A stretch of 64,000 nucleotides of DNA from Candidatus Zixiibacteriota bacterium (GTDB lineage: Bacteria; Zixibacteria; MSB-5A5; GN15; FEB-12), in the NCBI GenBank assembly GCA_029860345.1, contig JAOUBJ010000011.1, positions 1 through 64,000 on the forward strand, given 5' to 3'. This document shows positions 62,858-64,000 of the stretch, piece by piece; position 1 is the first letter of the stretch, and each line of letters starts with the position of its first letter. Below the pieces are notes generated by a model. It was given only the letters and a program-made list of their open reading frames with translations, searched no databases and was not told the DNA's origin. The position numbers were made by a program, and so were the translations under genes.

Positions 62858-64000
62858 ATGCCGTCAGTAATCAGACTACTTATCAGAAATGTGTTCACCT
62901 CCTGGATGGGCATGGTGATCGCGCTGGTCATCACGTTCTTTTTCACACCTTATTTGATTGCGCAACTGGGCAAGAGCCAATACGGCGTGTGGTCGCTGGT
63001 GTTTTCTTTGGTTGCCTACATGCGGCTGGCCGACGTCGGCATGAATCAGGCGGTGACGAGATTCTTCTCCAGGTTTTACGCTCTGTCCGACTGGAAACAA
63101 CTCAACGAGGTGGTCAGTTCGTCGGCTCGCATCTACCTCATAGTCTCGCTGGCCATAGTGGCGGCCACGGCATCGATTGCCTACGGCCTGCTGCACTATT
63201 TTCAGATCGACGCGGAACTGCTCCGGGTAGCACGCATCACCTTGGTGGTAATCGGCCTCAATCAGGCAGTTACCTACCTGATGATACCGTTCGCCGCATT
63301 GCTGCCGTTTCATCGCGCCGACATCGTCAACTACTTCGAGATCGGTACCCTGATTGTCCAGACGGCGGTGATCGTGCTACTGTTGGAACTCGGCTACGGT
63401 TTGGTGGCCATGTCGCTGTTGATTCTGGGCTTGAACATCCTCTCGCACCTGTGGCGCTATTCGATTCGTTCAAAGTTGTTCCCCCAAGTTCAGTTTTCCA
63501 GGGCGGGCATCTCGACCGAGAAGACCAAAGAACTGTTGAGCTACGGTGGTACTTCGTTGCTCATCGTGGCGGCATGGATTGTTATTTTTCAGACGGACAA
63601 TATCGTGATCGGACGGTTCATTTCGATGGAAGCAGTGGCCGTGTACACGGTGCCGGCCATGATCGTGACACAGTTGCGCAATTCGATCAGCGCCATCTCC
63701 ACACCGATCATTCCAACTATCAGCCACATCGAAGCTGAGTCCGACGAGACCCAGGTCATGCAAATCTACCTCAAGTCGACGCGCTATCTATATTATCTGT
63801 CCGGTTTCATCTGCATCGGCGTGCTACTCTACGGCGGACCGTTCATCCTGTTGTGGGTCAAGGAAGGATTCGCCGATTCAATCGACATTCTCTACATTCT
63901 CATCATACCGGCTTCGATCTACCTGCCGCAAATGATCGCCAACTCTGTGCTGTTCGGCGTTTCCAAACACAAGGTGCTGTTCTATATTCTGGCGGCCGAA
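62858..64000 (+). CDS. Polysaccharide flippase (MOP superfamily), partial
   Basis: 381 codons reach the window end without a stop. The N-terminus is membrane-rich (VFTSWMGMVIALVITFFFTPYLI) with the family-typical LGKSQYGVWSLVFSL (GxxxYGxxS), followed by further helices (AYGLLHYF, MSLLILGLNIL) as in Wzx/RfbX/MVIN-type transporters. They flip lipid-linked oligosaccharide across the inner membrane. The start at 62858 is taken as the first ATG with a complete first helix; the upstream ribosome-binding site is weak. Confidence 0.88.
   Translation, partial: MPSVIRLLIRNVFTSWMGMVIALVITFFFTPYLIAQLGKSQYGVWSLVFSLVAYMRLADVGMNQAVTRFFSRFYALSDWKQLNEVVSSSARIYLIVSLAIVAATASIAYGLLHYFQIDAELLRVARITLVVIGLNQAVTYLMIPFAALLPFHRADIVNYFEIGTLIVQTAVIVLLLELGYGLVAMSLLILGLNILSHLWRYSIRSKLFPQVQFSRAGISTEKTKELLSYGGTSLLIVAAWIVIFQTDNIVIGRFISMEAVAVYTVPAMIVTQLRNSISAISTPIIPTISHIEAESDETQVMQIYLKSTRYLYYLSGFICIGVLLYGGPFILLWVKEGFADSIDILYILIIPASIYLPQMIANSVLFGVSKHKVLFYILAAE

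Noticed and set aside
62527-63738. 403-codon plus-strand open frame across the gap and into the flippase
   Set aside because: The genuine flippase is in another frame starting at 62858 and remains open to 64000; this one includes repeat words and no family signal.

Overview
The window reads like a chromosomal stretch of an uncultured bacterium of the FCB supergroup, most likely candidate phylum Zixibacteria. This is an inference from protein style. Several secreted proteins end in dockerin-like repeats of the [17 protein letters not shown] type, two carry a C-terminal NYPNPFNP sorting-type domain of the kind seen in type IX-secreted proteins, and two carry PEP-CTERM anchors. No phage, IS element, CRISPR array or integrase was seen. 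Intergenic gaps are unusually rich in short dispersed repeats and perfect palindromes.

Layout. 1-4.1 kb: edge of a minus-strand gene, a large secreted protein, then a membrane-anchored thioredoxin-like protein followed by a 10-cysteine secreted peptide. 4.4-10.9 kb: a tightly packed signalling run (STAS antagonist, RsbW-like kinase, RsbU-like phosphatase, NUDIX hydrolase, NtrY-like kinase, sigma-54 response regulator), with overlaps from the phosphatase onward. 11.2-18.6 kb: outer-membrane barrel protein, small secreted protein, GAF histidine kinase, Ser/Thr kinase with TPRs. 18.5-23.9 kb: a 24-codon gene with its own promoter, ribosome-binding site and terminator, next to a PqqD-like/M50-protease/HlyD fusion, and divergently an FtsX/MacB permease. 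This is the best candidate for an undescribed peptide system. 24-32 kb: methyltransferase, tRNA-Ala, paralogous calcium-loop lipoproteins, MFS transporter, ECF sigma/anti-sigma operon. 32-39 kb: DeoC, a VOC protein, lipoproteins, a zinc-ribbon microprotein, a catalytically degenerate archaemetzincin-like protein, a DUF1998-type helicase. 39-46 kb: a 152-bp tandem repeat, tandem duplicated dockerin-like proteins, methyltransferase, orphan DsrC, a decayed dockerin gene, two PEP-CTERM proteins. 46.6-61.4 kb: secreted proteins including a frameshifted subtilisin and a 1244-residue propeller protein. 61.5-64 kb: methyltransferase and the start of a polysaccharide flippase that runs off the end.

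Promoters are of classical sigma-70 type: TTGACA, a 16-17 bp spacer, then TATATT-like, found repeatedly upstream of secreted-protein genes. Taken together the window is dominated by envelope and secretion functions plus signal transduction, with little core metabolism.
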